Of a stretch of DNA of 64,000 bases, positions 46,602 to 56,802 are shown piece by piece. Made by a program: the position numbers and the translations under genes. Source of the stretch: Litchfieldia alkalitelluris (GTDB taxonomy: Bacteria; Bacillota; Bacilli; Bacillales; Salisediminibacteriaceae); the NCBI RefSeq assembly GCF_002153425.1, contig NZ_KZ119600.1, forward strand, positions 2,903,920-2,967,919. Reading direction: 5' to 3'. Below the pieces are notes generated by a model. The model saw only the letters and a program-made list of their open reading frames with translations. It was not told the DNA's origin and did not search any database. Numbering within the stretch: position 1 is the stretch's first letter; the number at the start of each line of letters is the position of its first letter.

Positions 46602-47213
46602 TTACCCTCCTATTCCCATGAGATATACAACTGAGAAGATAAATACCCAAACTACGTCTATAAAGTGCCAGTATAACACGGCAACATAGAACTTCGGTGC
46701 ATTCGTTAATGTTAATCCTGATTTTCTATAACGAATTATCAGTGTTGTAATCCAGGCAATACCAAAAGCAACGTGAGCACCATGTGTTCCAACTAGTGTA
46801 TAGAAGGACGATCCAAATGCACTCGTGGTAAATCCTAAACCATGTTCCACGTACTCGACAAACTCATAGATCTCCAATCCTAGGAATGTTGCACCTAAGA
46901 GTACTGTTGCCGTCATCCATGCAAGTAACCCTTTATAATTCCCTTTTTTCATGGAGATAATTGCAAATACACTCGTTAAACTACTTGTTAAAAGAATCAT
47001 TGTCATGATAAACACTAATGGAAGATGGAACAATTCACTTGGTCCTGGTCCATCAACCGTGCTACCACGAAGTCCTAGATACGTTCCGAAAAGACTGGCA
47101 AATAAAACAGTTTCTCCACCAAGGAACAGCCAAAATCCAAGATATTTATTTTTCCCTTCAAGTGTAGCTTTCTCAGGGCTCGGAGGTAAGGTTTGAACAT
47201 GTTGATCTGCCAT
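46602..47213 (-). CDS. ctaE: Cytochrome c oxidase subunit III (caa3 type)
   Basis: The protein is 203 aa with five membrane helices, the short form of subunit III found in Bacillus. Typical words are FWLFLGGETVLFASLFGTYL, YTLVGTHGAHVAFGIAW and YWHFIDVVWVFIFSVVYL. The ATG at 47213 follows GGGGGG by eight bases and lies one base after the ctaD stop; the frame is open to 47240. Confidence 0.96.
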   Translation of the reverse strand: MADQHVQTLPPSPEKATLEGKNKYLGFWLFLGGETVLFASLFGTYLGLRGSTVDGPGPSELFHLPLVFIMTMILLTSSLTSVFAIISMKKGNYKGLLAWMTATVLLGATFLGLEIYEFVEYVEHGLGFTTSAFGSSFYTLVGTHGAHVAFGIAWITTLIIRYRKSGLTLTNAPKFYVAVLYWHFIDVVWVFIFSVVYLMGIGG

Positions 47214-47214
47214 T

Positions 47215-49050
47215 TTACTTACCCCCCTTTTTAATTTCATCTACTGGAATATGATATCCGTGATCTTCTTTTATTGATCTTACAAACATAGATCCAAACG
47301 TAATTACTAGACCTACAATTGCTACCCAAGTCCAACCATCATCATGGTAAATGAAACCGAAACTTGCAATAAACAATCCTAAGGAAATAATCACTGGTAG
47401 AATAGAACCATTTGGCATGTGAATATCACCTAGAGGTTCTGCAGCTTTCATACTTCCTTCACCTTCGTACTTCTCATACCATAATGCGTCCACATCTCGT
47501 ACTAAAGGTGTTTGTGCAAAGTTATATTCTGGTGTAGGTGACGGAATAGTCCACTCCAATGTACGTCCATCCCAAGGATCACCAGAAGTTTCTTTGTTTT
47601 TCATGGAAACAAAGATGTTTACTACGAAAATAATAAACGCGACACCCATTAAGAAGGCACCAATTGTACTAATTAAGTTCATTTCATCCAAACCTTGCCC
47701 TGGTAAATAGGAAGCTACTCGACGTGGCATTCCCATTAGTCCTAGGAAGTGCTGTACAAAGAATGTTAAATGGAATCCGAATAAGAACATCCAGAAAAAT
47801 ATTTTTCCAAGCGTCTCATTAAGTCTATATCCAAACATTCTAGGCCACCAGTAGAATGCACCACCGAAGATACCTAATACTACCCCACCAATAATGACAT
47901 AGTGGAAGTGGGCTACTACGAAATACGTATCGTGGAACTGATAGTTTGCTGCACTTGTTGCTAACATGATACCAGTTACTCCACCCATTACGAAAGATGG
48001 AATAAATCCTAATGCGAACAAGTTGGCAGTCGTAAACTGTATCCTACCGCCCCACATTGTAAAGAGCCAGTTAAATATCTTAATTCCTGTCGGAACTGCG
48101 ATCGCCATTGTAGCAACAGCAAAAATCGAGTTTGCAATTGGCCCCATACCAACTGTAAACATGTGGTGAGCCCATACCATAAATCCTAAGAACCCAATTA
48201 ATAGTGTTGCAAATACCATTGCTGAATAACCAAACAATCGTTTTTTCGAGAATGTTGCGATAATCTCTGAAAAAATACCGAAAGCCGGTAAAATTAAGAT
48301 ATATACTTCTGGATGCCCAAAAATCCAGAATAAATGCTGCCAAATAACAACGTTACCGCCAGATGCTACGGCGAAATATGTTGCCCCAAAGATTCTCTCT
48401 AACATAAGTAATAAAAGACCGATTGTTAACGCAGGGAAAGCAAATAAGATTAGAGTTGATGCAACGAATGTGCTCCAAGTAAATAGAGGCATTCTCATCA
48501 TACTCATTCCAGGTGCTCGCATGTTAATAATGGTAACTAGGAAATTAATTCCCCCGATTAATGTACCTGCACCACTTATTTGTAGACCTAGAACATAATA
48601 ATCTATTCCAGTACCTGAATATTCACTTGATAAAGGTACGTAAGCAGTCCAACCTGCATCTGGTGCTCCACCAAAGAACCAGCTTAAGTTTAAAAGTATT
48701 CCACCGAAGAGGAATAACCAAAAACCTAAAGAGTTAAGGAATGGAAAAGCTACATCCCTAGCCCCAATTTGAAGTGGAACAATATAGTTCATTAATCCAA
48801 AAAGTATAGGCATGGCCGCCAAAAATATCATTGTTGTACCGTGCATCGTTAATAATTCATTAAACGTTTGTGCCGGTAAAAAAGTCGCTTCTGGGAACAT
48901 AAGCTGAATTCGCATTAAAATGGCTTCAAACCCACCTAGTGCGAAAAAGAAAGCCCCTGCTACCAAGTACATAATCCCGATCTTTTTGTGGTCAACAGTT
49001 GTCAGCCAGTCCCATACTACGCTTTTTGTCTGAGCGTTAGTATTTGACAC
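47215..49050 (-). CDS. ctaD: Cytochrome c oxidase subunit I (caa3 type)
   Basis: Catalytic subunit with heme a, heme a3 and copper B, 611 aa with about 14 helices. TVDHKKIGIMYL is at the N-terminus. LTMHGTTMIFLAAMP carries the heme a ligand His. WIFGHPEVYILILPAFG holds the copper B His and the crosslinked Tyr. HHMFTVGM and HFHYVIIGG hold the other copper and heme ligands. The start is GTG after AGGGGG. It lies 26 bases after ctaC. Confidence 0.97.
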   Translation of the reverse strand: MSNTNAQTKSVVWDWLTTVDHKKIGIMYLVAGAFFFALGGFEAILMRIQLMFPEATFLPAQTFNELLTMHGTTMIFLAAMPILFGLMNYIVPLQIGARDVAFPFLNSLGFWLFLFGGILLNLSWFFGGAPDAGWTAYVPLSSEYSGTGIDYYVLGLQISGAGTLIGGINFLVTIINMRAPGMSMMRMPLFTWSTFVASTLILFAFPALTIGLLLLMLERIFGATYFAVASGGNVVIWQHLFWIFGHPEVYILILPAFGIFSEIIATFSKKRLFGYSAMVFATLLIGFLGFMVWAHHMFTVGMGPIANSIFAVATMAIAVPTGIKIFNWLFTMWGGRIQFTTANLFALGFIPSFVMGGVTGIMLATSAANYQFHDTYFVVAHFHYVIIGGVVLGIFGGAFYWWPRMFGYRLNETLGKIFFWMFLFGFHLTFFVQHFLGLMGMPRRVASYLPGQGLDEMNLISTIGAFLMGVAFIIFVVNIFVSMKNKETSGDPWDGRTLEWTIPSPTPEYNFAQTPLVRDVDALWYEKYEGEGSMKAAEPLGDIHMPNGSILPVIISLGLFIASFGFIYHDDGWTWVAIVGLVITFGSMFVRSIKEDHGYHIPVDEIKKGGK

Positions 49051-49076
49051 GTTGTTTTACCCCCTTATTCAAACCA

Positions 49077-50081
49077 TTAGTCTAAAACTTTCAAGCTATC
49101 TAGATAATCAATAAGTGCATCCATTTCTTCATCAGTAATTTGTGGAAAAGCTTGCATTAAGCTTCCAGGCTTTTTCTCTTGCGGATAACGGATGAAGTCC
49201 GCAATATTTTCATCATTATATTCTAGGAAACCTGCAACCACTTCACGCTCCCCAAAGTTCGTCAAGTTTGGTCCCATATTTCCACCTTCACCACCAACTG
49301 CGTGACACGAGATACAGTTTTGTTCAAAAACTTCTCGCCCTTCAACTGCAACTGTTGTTTCTTCTTCTACATCATCATCAGTTGTGGCCATATTTTGAGC
49401 CCAAGTTTCAAAAGTATCCGGATCAACCGCAATAACTTGGAAATCCATTAACCAGTGGCCTTCACCACAAAGCTCTGTACATCTTCCCTGATATACTCCT
49501 TCTTCAGGAGCTTCTAACCACATTTCATTTGTAATACCCGGGACATTATCTTGCTTACCTGCTAAAGCCGGTACCCAGAAGGAGTGAATGACATCACTTG
49601 CTTCTAATTCAATGTTAATCCTTGTGTTTGTAGGAATATACATATCCTGACCTGCTACTACATCATATTCTGGATATTCAAACTCCCACCAAAATTGATG
49701 CGCAGTTACTACTATTCTTACTGAGTCCTCTGTGTCTTCCACTTCTGCTAACGTAAAAGTCTGCATGACGTTAGGGACTGCTAAGAAAAGTAATAAGATA
49801 ATCGGAATCACTGTCCATACCACTTCTAATGCCTTATTCCCATGTACCTGCTTTGGAATATGTGTATCACCAGGTCGTTCACGGAATCGAATAATGACAA
49901 ATAAATAAATGGCAAAGACGACAACAATAACAATAATCATAATCGTCAAGCTTAGTTTAATTAAATCAAACTGCGCTGCTGCTACAGGACCTTGTGGATC
50001 TAGCGCTGATAGATTCTGTTTTCCACATCCAGCCATAAGCAGAATGAAAGCTAATGGAAGTAGTCGCCATAAATACCTCAT
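49077..50081 (-). CDS. ctaC: Cytochrome c oxidase subunit II with cytochrome c domain
   Basis: Electron-input subunit, 334 aa. The lipoprotein signal ends LLMAGC, with lipidated Cys at about residue 19. Two membrane helices follow, then the cupredoxin domain with HQFWWEFEYP and the copper A site CTELCGEGHWLMDF. The C-terminal cytochrome c domain has CISCH (heme c) and a methionine ligand in LMQAFPQI. The fused cytochrome c makes this a caa3, not an aa3, oxidase. AGAGGGG precedes the ATG. Confidence 0.97.
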   Translation of the reverse strand: MRYLWRLLPLAFILLMAGCGKQNLSALDPQGPVAAAQFDLIKLSLTIMIIVIVVVFAIYLFVIIRFRERPGDTHIPKQVHGNKALEVVWTVIPIILLLFLAVPNVMQTFTLAEVEDTEDSVRIVVTAHQFWWEFEYPEYDVVAGQDMYIPTNTRINIELEASDVIHSFWVPALAGKQDNVPGITNEMWLEAPEEGVYQGRCTELCGEGHWLMDFQVIAVDPDTFETWAQNMATTDDDVEEETTVAVEGREVFEQNCISCHAVGGEGGNMGPNLTNFGEREVVAGFLEYNDENIADFIRYPQEKKPGSLMQAFPQITDEEMDALIDYLDSLKVLD

Positions 50082-50114
50082 CTAGTTACAAACCCCTCTT
50101 TCTATCTTTAAATA

Positions 50115-51041
50115 TTAAAACATGTGTACAACGATCATCAAAACAAACAAAACAGTTAAATAGTTTAATGAATACATAAACATCTGTGAAGCCCATTTGA
50201 TATCATCTTTATATTTATAACTAGCAAGACCTAAGCCTAACCAGCCAACCCCCAATAATGTTGCAACAATTGTATATATTACTCCAAAGTGTACCAGTGT
50301 TAGTGAAACAGGAATTAAAGCAGCAACATACAAGATAATTTGACGCTTTGTCACTTTAAAACCAGCAACTACTGGAAGCATAGGTACACCAGCATTACGG
50401 TATTCATCAACACGCCTCATCGCTAAAGCTAAAAAATGAGGTGGTTGCCAAATGAACATAATTAAAAATAGTGACCACGCGATAGGATGCAGAGTCGGAT
50501 CAATCGCTGCCCAACCAATTAATGGTGGTACCGCTCCTGAAAAGCTTCCAACAATCGTGTTTAGAGTAGTTGTTCTTTTCGTCCACATGGAATACAGCAC
50601 AACATAGACAAACAGCCCAACAATACCAAAAACAGCTGCGACCATTGATGTCATGGCCAAGAAGATGGTTCCAAGAAAAGATGTTCCTAGTCCGTATGTT
50701 AATATTTGTCTCCCCGACAATTCCCCACTTACAGACGGACGTTCTTTTGTACGCTCCATTAAAGGATCGATATCTCGATCAATATAATTATTAAGCGCAC
50801 ACCCCCCAGCAATAATTAAAGCAGAACCAACAAGTGCAAGGATTGTGACTAATAGATTATTTCCTAATGTTGTACCAGTGTAGTAAGCTGCTAGGAAAAG
50901 CCCTGTAAAGGTAGTAATTAGATTTGAAGTGACAATCCCAGTTTTAGATATGGTAAGATATGACTTCCAACTTACTTGCTTTTGGTCTACAACATCTTCT
51001 TCTAAAACTTCTGCTTCGTGTAAGGTCCCTGTTCGATTCAT
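50115..51041 (-). CDS. ctaB: Protoheme IX farnesyltransferase (heme O synthase)
   Basis: UbiA-type membrane prenyltransferase that makes heme O from heme B. The protein is 308 aa with about nine helices. [19 protein letters not shown] is the prenyl diphosphate-binding Asp motif, and [20 protein letters not shown] and [15 protein letters not shown] are family motifs. The ATG at 51041 follows GGGGGG; the frame is open to 51071. It is the first gene of the leftward cta operon. Confidence 0.95.
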   Translation of the reverse strand: MNRTGTLHEAEVLEEDVVDQKQVSWKSYLTISKTGIVTSNLITTFTGLFLAAYYTGTTLGNNLLVTILALVGSALIIAGGCALNNYIDRDIDPLMERTKERPSVSGELSGRQILTYGLGTSFLGTIFLAMTSMVAAVFGIVGLFVYVVLYSMWTKRTTTLNTIVGSFSGAVPPLIGWAAIDPTLHPIAWSLFLIMFIWQPPHFLALAMRRVDEYRNAGVPMLPVVAGFKVTKRQIILYVAALIPVSLTLVHFGVIYTIVATLLGVGWLGLGLASYKYKDDIKWASQMFMYSLNYLTVLFVLMIVVHMF

Positions 51042-51584
51042 ACTAATTTCACCCCCCAAAATGAAATTCAATCCTAATTAACCTTTATCAAATCATGATT
51101 CATTAAAGAAGTCTAATAATCTGCTCTACTTTCATAGCTTCAAATAAATTAGTCAGTGAGTTATATAAGTAGCATAACTAATCCACATCCATTTACATAG
51201 TCAACTATTATGTATGATATTATTCTCTAATAATGAATCGTTGTGGTTATATGTTGACCTTACAATTTAATGATAAATTTATAATGACCACAAATCTTCT
51301 ACCAACATAAACTCTTATCTATTTAACATAACCACTATCCCTATATTAATAATCTTTCGAAGAAAAATAAAGTGTTATCCACTCTTTTTATATATTTTAA
51401 TTATTCTAACTATTTAAACTACTGCACGAGAGTGATAAATTGAGTTTTTTTGTAAAATCAATTAAAATGAATGTCGAACTAGTTGAATATTGTTCATTAT
51501 ATATAATTGAAGAAAATAAAAGATTTGTGTAATTATTATTCTGAAATATTCTTTACTTTTCTCAATAGAAAGACGGTGAAGTAG
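51042..51584. other. Divergent promoter region between ctaB and ctaA
   Basis: These 543 AT-rich bases hold no gene. Both operons must start here. TTTGTGTAAT near 51523 resembles the TTTGTGAAT half-sites bound by ResD upstream of B. subtilis ctaA and ctaB, but this is weak evidence. No clear terminator or repeat was seen. Confidence 0.45.
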
Positions 51585-52496
51585 TTGAATGCTAATAATC
51601 TTTTTTTGAAAACGTTTGGCGTAATTACTAGTATAGGTATGGTAGTAGTACTTATACAAGGTGTATTAGTGACTCAAACAGGATCAGGTGATGCTTGTGG
51701 TGCTGAATGGCCCCTATGTTTAGGACAAATTTTTCCAGAGTCACCTACAATACAGACTTTAATTGAATACACACACAGAGTCGTTTCTGGCTTATTGGGT
51801 ATGATGGTTATTAGTTTGGCGATATGGAGTTGGAAAAAATTAAGCCACATAAGGGAAACACGCTTTTTTGCAATTGTTGCAATTCTTTTTATCGTATTTC
51901 AAGGTTTACTTGGTGCAGCTGCAGTAGTATGGGGCCAATCAGATGCTATTATGGCTTTACATTTTGGATTCTCACTAATCTCTTTAACTAGTGTAGTACT
52001 ATTAACATGTCTCGCCTTTGAAAACAACATTTCAAAATTACTAGTTCGACCAACAATGTCTAGAGCAATGGCTAATTACATTTACTTTGTATTAGTTTAT
52101 GTCTATTTCGTAGTTTATACAGGGGCATATGTTAAGCACACAGAATCAAGTGCCGCATGTGTTGGTTGGCCATTATGTAATGGACAGATTATTCCAAGCC
52201 TTTCAGACCCCCAAATTGCAGTTCAGTTTGGACATAGAGTTGCCGCAGCTTCTCTTTTTATTGTCATATTAGCTTGGTACATTCAATTATGGCGGAACTA
52301 TCGTGGACAGAAGTTATTACACTACGTTGGACTTATAAGTCTTCTCTTTATAACAACCCAAGTCATTAGTGGAGCCGTTGTTGTATTTTCAGGATATACT
52401 TTAGCAGCTAGTATGTTTCACGCCATATTTATCAGCTTACTATTTACAGTCGTAAGTTACGGTGCTTTATTAGCTTTTAGATCAAATCAAGAATAG
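51585..52496 (+). CDS. ctaA: Heme A synthase
   Basis: Membrane oxygenase that converts heme O to heme A. The protein is 303 aa with eight helices in two homologous halves. Both disulfide loops are intact: ACGAEWPLC in the first and AACVGWPLC in the second. Heme-ligand histidines lie in IEYTHRVVSG, MALHFGFSL, FGHRVAAAS and MFHAIF. The start is TTG with GGTGA upstream. It is divergent from ctaB, as in B. subtilis. Confidence 0.95.
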   Translation: MNANNLFLKTFGVITSIGMVVVLIQGVLVTQTGSGDACGAEWPLCLGQIFPESPTIQTLIEYTHRVVSGLLGMMVISLAIWSWKKLSHIRETRFFAIVAILFIVFQGLLGAAAVVWGQSDAIMALHFGFSLISLTSVVLLTCLAFENNISKLLVRPTMSRAMANYIYFVLVYVYFVVYTGAYVKHTESSAACVGWPLCNGQIIPSLSDPQIAVQFGHRVAAASLFIVILAWYIQLWRNYRGQKLLHYVGLISLLFITTQVISGAVVVFSGYTLAASMFHAIFISLLFTVVSYGALLAFRSNQE

Positions 52497-52510
52497 AATA
52501 ATAGGTATAC

Positions 52511-52557
52511 AAAAAAAGTGATCAGAAGGCAAAAACTGCCTTCTAATCACTTTTTAT
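52511..52557. terminator. Bidirectional terminator between ctaA and dps
   Basis: AAAAAAAGTGAT-C-AGAAGGC, AAAAACT, GCCTTCT-A-ATCACTTTTT: a long stem with one mismatch and T-runs both ways, between converging genes. Confidence 0.92.
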
Positions 52558-52566
52558 TTTGATAAA

Positions 52567-53013
52567 TTATTCACCTAGGAAAGAACGAAGCATCCAATTA
52601 TGTTTCTCCACCGATTGACGAACTGCAATTAACATGTCGGCTGTACCTTCATCGCCCAATTCTTCTAAATCTTCAATGTCTTGATTTAATTCTGCACTTA
52701 AGGTATCAAAGTCCTGTGACAATGCACGAACCATATCTTCAGATTTTTTTTCCCCTGATGCTTCTTTAATTGTTGCAATTTCAAGATATTCTTTCATCGT
52801 AGCAACAGGTTCCCCGTTAAGTGTTAGCAGACGTTCTGCTATCTCGTCAATATGCTCAGCCGCTTCATTGTAAAGCTCCTCAAACTTTTCATGAAGCTTA
52901 AAGAAGTTAACTCCTTTAACATACCAATGATAATTATGTAGCTTAACAAATAATACATTCCAGTTAGCTACATGCCTGTTTAATATTGTTGCTGTTTTTT
53001 CTTGTGTCAACAT
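52567..53013 (-). CDS. dps: Dps-family ferritin-like protein
   Basis: The protein is 148 aa in the Dps/MrgA family, which stores iron and shields DNA from peroxide. Ferroxidase residues are visible in LHNYHWYVKG and HEKFEELYNEAAEHIDEIAER. The C-terminus VEKHNWMLRSFLGE is typical. The ATG at 53013 follows GGGAG; the frame is open to 53085. A half PerR-like sequence (TTATAATTA) lies near 53089-53097, so peroxide control is possible but unproven. Confidence 0.9.
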   Translation of the reverse strand: MLTQEKTATILNRHVANWNVLFVKLHNYHWYVKGVNFFKLHEKFEELYNEAAEHIDEIAERLLTLNGEPVATMKEYLEIATIKEASGEKKSEDMVRALSQDFDTLSAELNQDIEDLEELGDEGTADMLIAVRQSVEKHNWMLRSFLGE

Positions 53014-53095
53014 GATCAACTCCCAAAATAATTTGTACATTACTTTATTTCCCCGAAAAAGTACAAAAATAAACAACTTTTTCATTGGTAATTAT

Positions 53096-53136
53096 AAAAA
53101 AGGAGGATGAATATAGCAACTCATCCCCCTTTAAAA
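53096..53136 (-). terminator. Intrinsic terminator after pycA
   Basis: The minus strand has AAGGGGGATGA, a loop, TCATCCTCCTT and then a T-run. It lies about 16 bases after the pycA stop. Confidence 0.85.
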
Positions 53137-53152
53137 ATAGATTGTTCACAGT

Positions 53153-56100
53153 TTATTCAAATTCTACTAACAAATCTCCTACTTGTATTGCTTCTCCATT
53201 TGAAACATGCATCTGCTTAATTACTCCGTTTTCTGGTGCTTGGACTGTAGTTTCCATCTTCATAGATTCAGTTATAAGAAGATGATCACCTTTTTTCACC
53301 TTATCTCCTTTAGTAACCAATGTTTTTACTACCGTTCCAGGCATTGTTGCCCCAATATGCTTTGTATTAGATTTATCCGCCTTCACCTTCTGTTCCACAA
53401 GTGATTCGATGCTCTCGTCACGTACTACTACTTCCCTTGGTTGTCCATTCAGTTCAAAATAAATTACTCTCGTTGCGTCTTTTTGAGCTTCCCCAATAGA
53501 CACAAGCTTCACGATTAACGTCTTCCCTTGTTCTATCTCAACTTCAATTTCTTCTCCTAATCTCAACCCATAGAAGAACGTCAATGTATCTAGAACAGAT
53601 AAATCACCATATTGACTAAGCATTTCATTATAATCGAGGTACACTTTCGGATAAAGTGCGTAAGACAAAATATCATGAATAGTAACTTGACGATCAAGTT
53701 TATGGAACAGCCTTTCTCGAACTTCATCTAAGTTTACAGGCTCTAGTTTTTCACCAGGACGCATCGTAATAGGTTCTCTGCCCTTTAAAATTACTTCCTG
53801 AAGTTTTGTTGGAAACCCTTGATAAGGCTGACCTAAATACCCTTGAAATAATTCAATCACAGAGTCTGGAAAATCGAGAGAACCCCCTTTTTCATATACG
53901 AGATCCTCCGTCAAATCATTTTGTACCATAAACAAAGCCATGTCTCCTACGACTTTTGATGAAGGGGTTACTTTCACAATATCACCAAACATATGATTTA
54001 CCGTTTCATACATTTTTTTTACTTCGTCCCAGCGTTCACCTAACCCCACCGCTTTTGCTTGTTGTTGCAAGTTACTGTATTGTCCACCTGGCATTTCATG
54101 AGCATATATCTCCGAATGAGGTGAGTTCATACCACTTTCAAATGCTTGATAATATTTTCTAGTATCCTCCCAATAGCCATTCAATTCTTCTAACTGCTTA
54201 ATATTTAAATGTGGTTGCCTCTCATGACCACTTAATGCATGATATAGAGAATTCATACTAGGCTGGCTTGTTAATCCAGACATAGCACTGATGGCAGTAT
54301 CTACAATATCCACTCCAGCGTCAATAGCACGGGCATAAGTGTAGATGCCATTCCCACTCGTATCATGAGTATGAAGGTGAATTGGGATTTTCACGGTCTC
54401 TTTTAAGGCAGAAATTAATTCATAAGCAGCTTGCGGTTTCAATAACCCTGCCATATCTTTTATACCGAGAACGTGTGCCCCTGCCGCTTCAAGCTCTTTA
54501 CCTAATGTTAGGTAATAATTTAAATCGTACTTAGGGCGGTCAGGATTTAATATATCTCCTGTATAACACATCGTAGCTTCTGCAATCTTTCCTGATTTTC
54601 TTACAGCATTAATTGCAGGAGCCATTCCTTTTACCCAATTTAAACTATCGAATATTCGAAATACATCAATACCAGCTTCTGCTGAATGCTGGACAAATTC
54701 ATAAATTAAGTTATCTGGATAATTCTTATACCCAACAGCATTTGAGGCCCTTAATAACATTTGGAATAACACATTTGGAGCCTTTTCTCTAAGATGTATA
54801 AGTCGTTTCCAAGGGTCTTCATGTAAAAACCGCATGGATACATCAAAAGTCGCTCCTCCCCACATTTCCATGGAAAATAAGTTTGGTAAAATTCGTGCTG
54901 TAGGTTCTGCTATCTGTTTTAAATCTGTTGTTCGAACACGCGTTGCTAGTAGTGACTGATGAGCATCACGGAATGTAGTATCAGTCAATAATACTTCTTT
55001 CTGATCTTTTACCCACTCAGATAATCCATCAGCTCCTAGTTTATCCAACAACTGTTTTGTTCCATCTGGAATTGGTTCAAGCGAATTGATGCTAGGGTGT
55101 TTTCTTTCCTCCAATACAGGCTTCTTTTGAACTCCGACTCCTGGGTGTCCATTCACAGAAGTATGGCCGATGTAGGATAGCATCTTCGTACCTCGGTCTT
55201 TTGGTTTTGGAAAAACGAAAAGTTCAGGTGTTGTGTCAATAAAAGAGGTATTGTACTCCCCATTTAAAAACTTTTCATGTTGAACAACATTAACTAAAAA
55301 AGCGATATTAGTCTTTATACCTCGGATACGGAACTCTTTAAGGTTTCGAACCATTTTGTAAGCCGCGTTCTCAAAAGATAAAGCCCAAGTAGATACTTTT
55401 ACTAATAAAGAGTCATAATGTGGAGAGATAATTGATCCTTGGAAGCCATTCCCTGCATCTAATCTAACACCAAAACCTCCACCAGAACGGTACACTGAAA
55501 TCTTCCCTGTATCAGGTAAGAATTGGTTTTGTGGATCCTCCGTAGTTACTCGAGACTGTATAGCATATCCATGTGTATATACATCCTTTTGCTCAGGAAT
55601 CCCAACCTCTGAACTATGTATATTCTTCCCATCTGCAATAAAAAGCTGTGATTGAACAATATCCACACCAGTAATCATCTCAGTAATTGTGTGCTCTACC
55701 TGGATCCTTGGATTCACTTCTATAAAAAAGAATTCTTCTTGATCTGTTACAAGAAATTCAACAGTCCCTGCATTAACATATTTAATTTTTTTCATTAATT
55801 CCAATGCAGACTCACAAATTAGCTCCCTTGCATGATTGGACAAAGAAACACTTGGAGCAATTTCCACAACCTTCTGATGCCTTCTTTGTACGGAGCAATC
55901 TCGCTCATAAAGGTGAACTATATTACCATGATGATCACCTAAAATCTGCACTTCTATATGTTTTGGATTTTCAACAAATCTTTCTACATATACTTCATCA
56001 CTGCCGAATGCAGCTTTTGCCTCAGATTTAGCTCGATTATAAGATTCAACGAGGTCATCCATGCTACGAACGATTCTCATTCCCCGACCGCCACCGCCGA

Positions 56101-56599
56101 GAGCAGCTTTAATTATTATTGGAAAACCATGAAGATTAGCAAACTCCTCTACTTCAGATAAGGAAGTGACAGGACCATCTGTACCTGGTATAACTGGTAT
56201 CCCTGCTGCTATAGCTGTTTTCCTAGCTTCCACTTTATCTCCGAACATTCTTAGATGCTCTGTTTCTGGCCCAATAAAAATAATACCTTCCTCTTCACAA
56301 CGTTTTGCAAAATGAATATTCTCTGAAAGGAAACCATATCCAGGATGAATGGCATCAACATCATTCCGTTTTGCAATTTGAATGATCCCTTCAATATCCA
56401 GATAGGCGTCAATTGGCTTTTTTCCTTTTCCAACAAGGTATGCTTCATCGGCTTTATATCGATGATAGGCTCCAGTATCTTCATTCGAATATATGGCAAC
56501 TGTTCTGATTTTAAGCTCTGTACATGCTCGAAAAATTCGAATAGCTATTTCCCCACGGTTTGCAACCAATACTTTATTGATTTTATCCATACGTATCAT
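53153..56599 (-). CDS. pycA: Pyruvate carboxylase
   Basis: Biotin enzyme that makes oxaloacetate from pyruvate and bicarbonate, refilling the TCA cycle. The length, 1148 aa, equals B. subtilis PycA. Domains in order are biotin carboxylase (residues 1-450; VLVANRGEIAIRIFRA, GGGGRGMRIV, EVNPRIQVEHTITE), carboxyltransferase (about 530-830; DTTFRDAHQSLLATR, ILGIKDMAGLLKPQAAY), the allosteric linker and the biotin carrier domain. The biotin site reads ESMKM (Lys 1114), while most homologues have EAMKM. GGAG lies eight bases before the ATG at 56599; a GTG three codons earlier is less likely. Confidence 0.97.
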   Translation of the reverse strand: MIRMDKINKVLVANRGEIAIRIFRACTELKIRTVAIYSNEDTGAYHRYKADEAYLVGKGKKPIDAYLDIEGIIQIAKRNDVDAIHPGYGFLSENIHFAKRCEEEGIIFIGPETEHLRMFGDKVEARKTAIAAGIPVIPGTDGPVTSLSEVEEFANLHGFPIIIKAALGGGGRGMRIVRSMDDLVESYNRAKSEAKAAFGSDEVYVERFVENPKHIEVQILGDHHGNIVHLYERDCSVQRRHQKVVEIAPSVSLSNHARELICESALELMKKIKYVNAGTVEFLVTDQEEFFFIEVNPRIQVEHTITEMITGVDIVQSQLFIADGKNIHSSEVGIPEQKDVYTHGYAIQSRVTTEDPQNQFLPDTGKISVYRSGGGFGVRLDAGNGFQGSIISPHYDSLLVKVSTWALSFENAAYKMVRNLKEFRIRGIKTNIAFLVNVVQHEKFLNGEYNTSFIDTTPELFVFPKPKDRGTKMLSYIGHTSVNGHPGVGVQKKPVLEERKHPSINSLEPIPDGTKQLLDKLGADGLSEWVKDQKEVLLTDTTFRDAHQSLLATRVRTTDLKQIAEPTARILPNLFSMEMWGGATFDVSMRFLHEDPWKRLIHLREKAPNVLFQMLLRASNAVGYKNYPDNLIYEFVQHSAEAGIDVFRIFDSLNWVKGMAPAINAVRKSGKIAEATMCYTGDILNPDRPKYDLNYYLTLGKELEAAGAHVLGIKDMAGLLKPQAAYELISALKETVKIPIHLHTHDTSGNGIYTYARAIDAGVDIVDTAISAMSGLTSQPSMNSLYHALSGHERQPHLNIKQLEELNGYWEDTRKYYQAFESGMNSPHSEIYAHEMPGGQYSNLQQQAKAVGLGERWDEVKKMYETVNHMFGDIVKVTPSSKVVGDMALFMVQNDLTEDLVYEKGGSLDFPDSVIELFQGYLGQPYQGFPTKLQEVILKGREPITMRPGEKLEPVNLDEVRERLFHKLDRQVTIHDILSYALYPKVYLDYNEMLSQYGDLSVLDTLTFFYGLRLGEEIEVEIEQGKTLIVKLVSIGEAQKDATRVIYFELNGQPREVVVRDESIESLVEQKVKADKSNTKHIGATMPGTVVKTLVTKGDKVKKGDHLLITESMKMETTVQAPENGVIKQMHVSNGEAIQVGDLLVEFE

Positions 56600-56752
56600 C
56601 CAGTCCACTCCTCATACATGTATTCTAATTTCGTTTTTTTTGAGCATGTTTCGTCCATTCTATTTTAATTCTATCTAAATGGATGATTTCCTTCAATTAT
56701 CCAGCTCAATATGAGTAAATATTATAAAAATTCCTTATATTCGACAAAAAAT

Positions 56753-56786
56753 AAAAAAACCAATTAGGAGGTTATCCTGATTGGTT
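56753..56786 (-). terminator. Intrinsic terminator after ylaN
   Basis: The minus strand has AACCAATCAGGA, a loop, TCCTAATTGGTT and seven Ts. Confidence 0.9.
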
Positions 56787-56802
56787 ATGATGTGAAACTA
56801 TC

